Source of the DNA: an uncultured Muribaculaceae bacterium
Lineage (GTDB): Bacteria > Bacteroidota > Bacteroidia > Bacteroidales > Muribaculaceae
DNA length: 42,788 nt
Direction: 5' to 3'
Assembly: GCA_905233845.1 (NCBI GenBank)
Contig: CAJOFH010000022.1
Span: 1 to 42,788, forward strand
Part shown: piece after piece, positions 40,812-42,788 of the stretch
Layout: the number at the start of each line of letters is the position of its first letter
Numbering within the stretch: the stretch's first letter is position 1
Translations under genes and position numbers: made by a program
Notes under the pieces: generated by a model
Told to the model about the DNA's origin: nothing
Seen by the model: only the letters and a program-made list of their open reading frames with translations
Database searches by the model: none

Positions 40812-42605
40812 ATGAAAAAATCGTTTGGCAACATAATTCTTGCATTGACTTGTTTCTGTGTAAAAGGATATGCATTTGAATTCGAGGCTGGACAATACTA
40901 TTTCGATAACAGCAAGATAGATTACAGCAATATTATGTTTGCTGCTTTCGACACTGTCAACACAACTGTCACACTTCATGAGATGAATCCCACTGGCGAT
41001 AATGCATGGTGGGAATTATCTCTTGATGAACCTATCGTCTGTGACCTTTATTCCTTTGTTGAGAGTTACGCATTTCCTACATCTTATAACGAAACTGTAA
41101 ACAAGTTTCTGGTTCGTCACACCACCCGACATACGCAGCTTGGGATGTGGATGGAGATGAACCCCTCAACACATCCGCATTATCCTGGTTACGTTTACTG
41201 CCCGATAATGAATGATGCAGTGAGTGATGGCTACTGGAGGACACAGGAGAGCTACGATGCCACGCCATCGGGCACTCTGCCCATTTTGCATGTCCGCACT
41301 AATGACTCACAGCCCATCGTCACAAAGGACTATTATATCAATGGAAATCTCTGGCTTGACAATTGTGGAATCCAGGAATTTGAGTCGATGGGAACTGAGA
41401 ATGCTCCTCTACCCATCGAGATAAAGGGACGAGGCAATTACACATGGAGGGCGTTCTATAAGAAACCCTATAAAATAAAGTTCCTTTCTAAGCAGTCGCC
41501 TTTGGGGCTTGATAAGAGCAAGCATTTCATCCTGATGCCTCACGCCGACGACTTGAGCGGTTATTTGAGGGATGAGACAGGATTTGAGATGAGCCGACAG
41601 TTGGGAATGGAATACACTCCTCGACAGTTGCCCGTGGAAGTAGTGCTTAACGGTGAATACATTGGCCTCTACTTCCTGTGTGAGAAAATCAGGGTTGAGA
41701 ACGGACGGGTCGACATAACAGAGCAGCAAGAGAATGACACCAACCCCAACAATGTCAGCGGAGGCTGGCTACTGGAACTTTCGGGTGACGGCACTTTTGT
41801 ACATGGCCAGTTCGAGGACAATGACCCGACAAGGATATGGTACTGGTTTGACTCACATTCCCCCGAGCAGGTGTCGCAAGTACAAGTCAATTACATCTCA
41901 CGACTTTTGAGTCAGACCGACAGCTGCATCTTTGTCAAGGACAAGTACGACCGTGGTTGGGAGGGGTTTATTGATGTCTACTCGCTGTCACGCTTTTATG
42001 TCATCAACGAGGTCATGTCAAATGTCGAGTCGTTTTGCCGAAGCATGTTTCTTTACAAAGACTGGGGAGAAGACGAGAGGCTGAAGTTCGGGCCAGTGTG
42101 GGATTTTGGAAATAGTTTCACCTTCACAGGAGCCGATGATTTCATCTATAACTACAACACACAGTTCTTTTTCCTGTGGATTGAAGAACTGCTGAAATTC
42201 CCTCGGTTCCAAGAGGCTGTAATTGACGTTTGGAGATATTTTAAAGAGGAAAATGTTTTGAACAAAGTTTTTGAGCATGACCTCTACATGATGAACAAAA
42301 TTAACCAAGCCAATAGCCATGACAAAGTTAGATGGCCCTATTATAGCGACCTTTGGACGGGGGCATCAACAAGCTACTTGAACCAGGTTGCACAGAAAGC
42401 AGAATGGCTCGACAGTCAGTGGGGATACGTCATGGGCGATGTGGACCGTGATGGGACGGTCACAGCCACCGACATTACAGCCATCTATAACTATCTCCTT
42501 AATGGCGACGAGAGTTTCTTAAACACGAGCGACGTCAACGGTGATGGTTACATCAATGCGGTAGATATAACTATCATTTATAACATATTACTGAATAACC
42601 ACTAA
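40812..42605 (+). CDS. Secreted CotH-family kinase with C-terminal dockerin
   Basis: A 597-residue exported protein. The signal peptide ends near GYAFE (residue 21). The CotH domain (PF08757, about residues 150-515) shows IEIKGRGNYTWRAFYKKPYKIKF, the GLYFLCEKIRV segment and GPVWDFGNSF (427-436). CotH domains are atypical kinases that phosphorylate proteins. The usual DFD-type metal site has Gly433 in its last place here, so activity is uncertain. Residues 542-597 are a dockerin with loops DVDRDGTVTATDI and DVNGDGYINAVDI. Dockerin-bearing CotH proteins are known from rumen cellulosome bacteria. Here it would be a candidate partner of the cohesin-like repeats at 16085. Confidence 0.87.
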   Translation: MKKSFGNIILALTCFCVKGYAFEFEAGQYYFDNSKIDYSNIMFAAFDTVNTTVTLHEMNPTGDNAWWELSLDEPIVCDLYSFVESYAFPTSYNETVNKFLVRHTTRHTQLGMWMEMNPSTHPHYPGYVYCPIMNDAVSDGYWRTQESYDATPSGTLPILHVRTNDSQPIVTKDYYINGNLWLDNCGIQEFESMGTENAPLPIEIKGRGNYTWRAFYKKPYKIKFLSKQSPLGLDKSKHFILMPHADDLSGYLRDETGFEMSRQLGMEYTPRQLPVEVVLNGEYIGLYFLCEKIRVENGRVDITEQQENDTNPNNVSGGWLLELSGDGTFVHGQFEDNDPTRIWYWFDSHSPEQVSQVQVNYISRLLSQTDSCIFVKDKYDRGWEGFIDVYSLSRFYVINEVMSNVESFCRSMFLYKDWGEDERLKFGPVWDFGNSFTFTGADDFIYNYNTQFFFLWIEELLKFPRFQEAVIDVWRYFKEENVLNKVFEHDLYMMNKINQANSHDKVRWPYYSDLWTGASTSYLNQVAQKAEWLDSQWGYVMGDVDRDGTVTATDITAIYNYLLNGDESFLNTSDVNGDGYINAVDITIIYNILLNNH

Positions 42606-42620
42606 TGATTCTCAAAAAAA

Positions 42621-42636
42621 TGCGAACTGAGTTCGT
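42621..42636. repeat. Palindromic repeat, copy 2 (first copy at 1536)
   Basis: TGCGAACTGAGTTCGT is identical to bases 1536-1551 and again lies just after a dockerin-encoding gene. Confidence 0.6.
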
Positions 42637-42670
42637 CGAAAAGCCTGCTCACGCAGGAAAAATAAACAAT

Positions 42671-42689
42671 CTGGCGTAGCCAGCTTTTT
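42671..42689 (+). terminator. Intrinsic terminator of the CotH gene
   Basis: CTGGC (42671-42675) pairs with GCCAG (42679-42683) around a three-base loop and is followed by CTTTTT. A second short hairpin, CCTGC/GCAGG, lies just upstream (42644-42657). Confidence 0.6.
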
Positions 42690-42722
42690 GACACCGTATT
42701 ATAGGACTCATGCAAGGATTTT

Positions 42723-42788
42723 ATGGTTAAAAAATGTGAAAGGTTGATATGTTATTTCTTTGCTTTGCTCGTCGGGGGCTTCTCGCCC
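42723..42788 (+). CDS. Possible start of a secreted protein gene, cut by window end
   Basis: An ATG at 42723 opens a frame that stays open to the last base. It reads MVKKCERLICYFFALLVGGF, a basic start followed by a hydrophobic stretch like a signal peptide. Only 22 codons are visible, so this is tentative. Confidence 0.35.
   Translation, partial: MVKKCERLICYFFALLVGGFSP

Overview
This window looks like a chromosome segment of a gut-type Bacteroidales (phylum Bacteroidota). A Muribaculaceae- or Prevotella-like genome is my best guess, but no single marker proves the family. The signs are promoters of the Bacteroides type (TTTG about 20 bases before TAnnTTTG, often TAACTTTG), BspA-type leucine-rich repeat proteins, DUF4290, DUF5063 and DUF3244 proteins, a TPR lipoprotein regulator, and secreted proteins ending in type IX-like sorting domains or dockerin modules.

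Layout. 1-3314: two secreted proteins ending in a dockerin, the first cut by the window start. 3394-5174: terminator-like repeats, a tRNA-Ser(GGA) and a RecD-like helicase. 5320-9298: a BspA-like protein, then a probable operon for tRNA adenosine deaminase (tadA), a secreted esterase, asparaginase (ansA) and a small holin-like membrane protein. 9399-11231, minus strand: thymidine kinase and trpS. 11482-18835: a cluster of four secreted proteins ending with a 916-residue protein of six cohesin-like repeats plus a C-terminal dockerin. 18919-19752, minus strand: a CvfB-like S1 protein. 20034-22941: a Gly/Trp/Tyr-rich exported protein and an outer-membrane beta-barrel of the FadL type. 23064-24872: a Pif1-like helicase that lacks its last motif and runs into a TPR tail. 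24926-28423, minus strand: tsaB, a DUF4290 gene, rimM and proS. 28615-34850: yicC, gmk, nadD, a DUF5063 gene, an M18 aminopeptidase, a phosphohexomutase and a small conserved protein. 34892-36609: a PlsC-like acyltransferase, a remnant of a mobile element with terminal inverted repeats, and a nitrilase-family amidase. 36609-42605: a TPR/HTH lipoprotein regulator, a frameshifted DUF3244 gene, a beta-helix protein and a CotH-family kinase with a C-terminal dockerin. A new secreted ORF probably begins at 42723.

The most interesting theme is a cohesin/dockerin-like set in a Bacteroidales. Five proteins carry dockerin modules, two carry cohesin-like beta-sandwich domains, and one combines six such domains with a dockerin as a scaffoldin does. 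The dockerin-bearing partners are leucine-rich repeat, repeat-domain and CotH proteins rather than glycoside hydrolases. This suggests a surface assembly or anchoring system rather than a classical cellulosome. Whether the cohesin-like domains bind these dockerins is inference.
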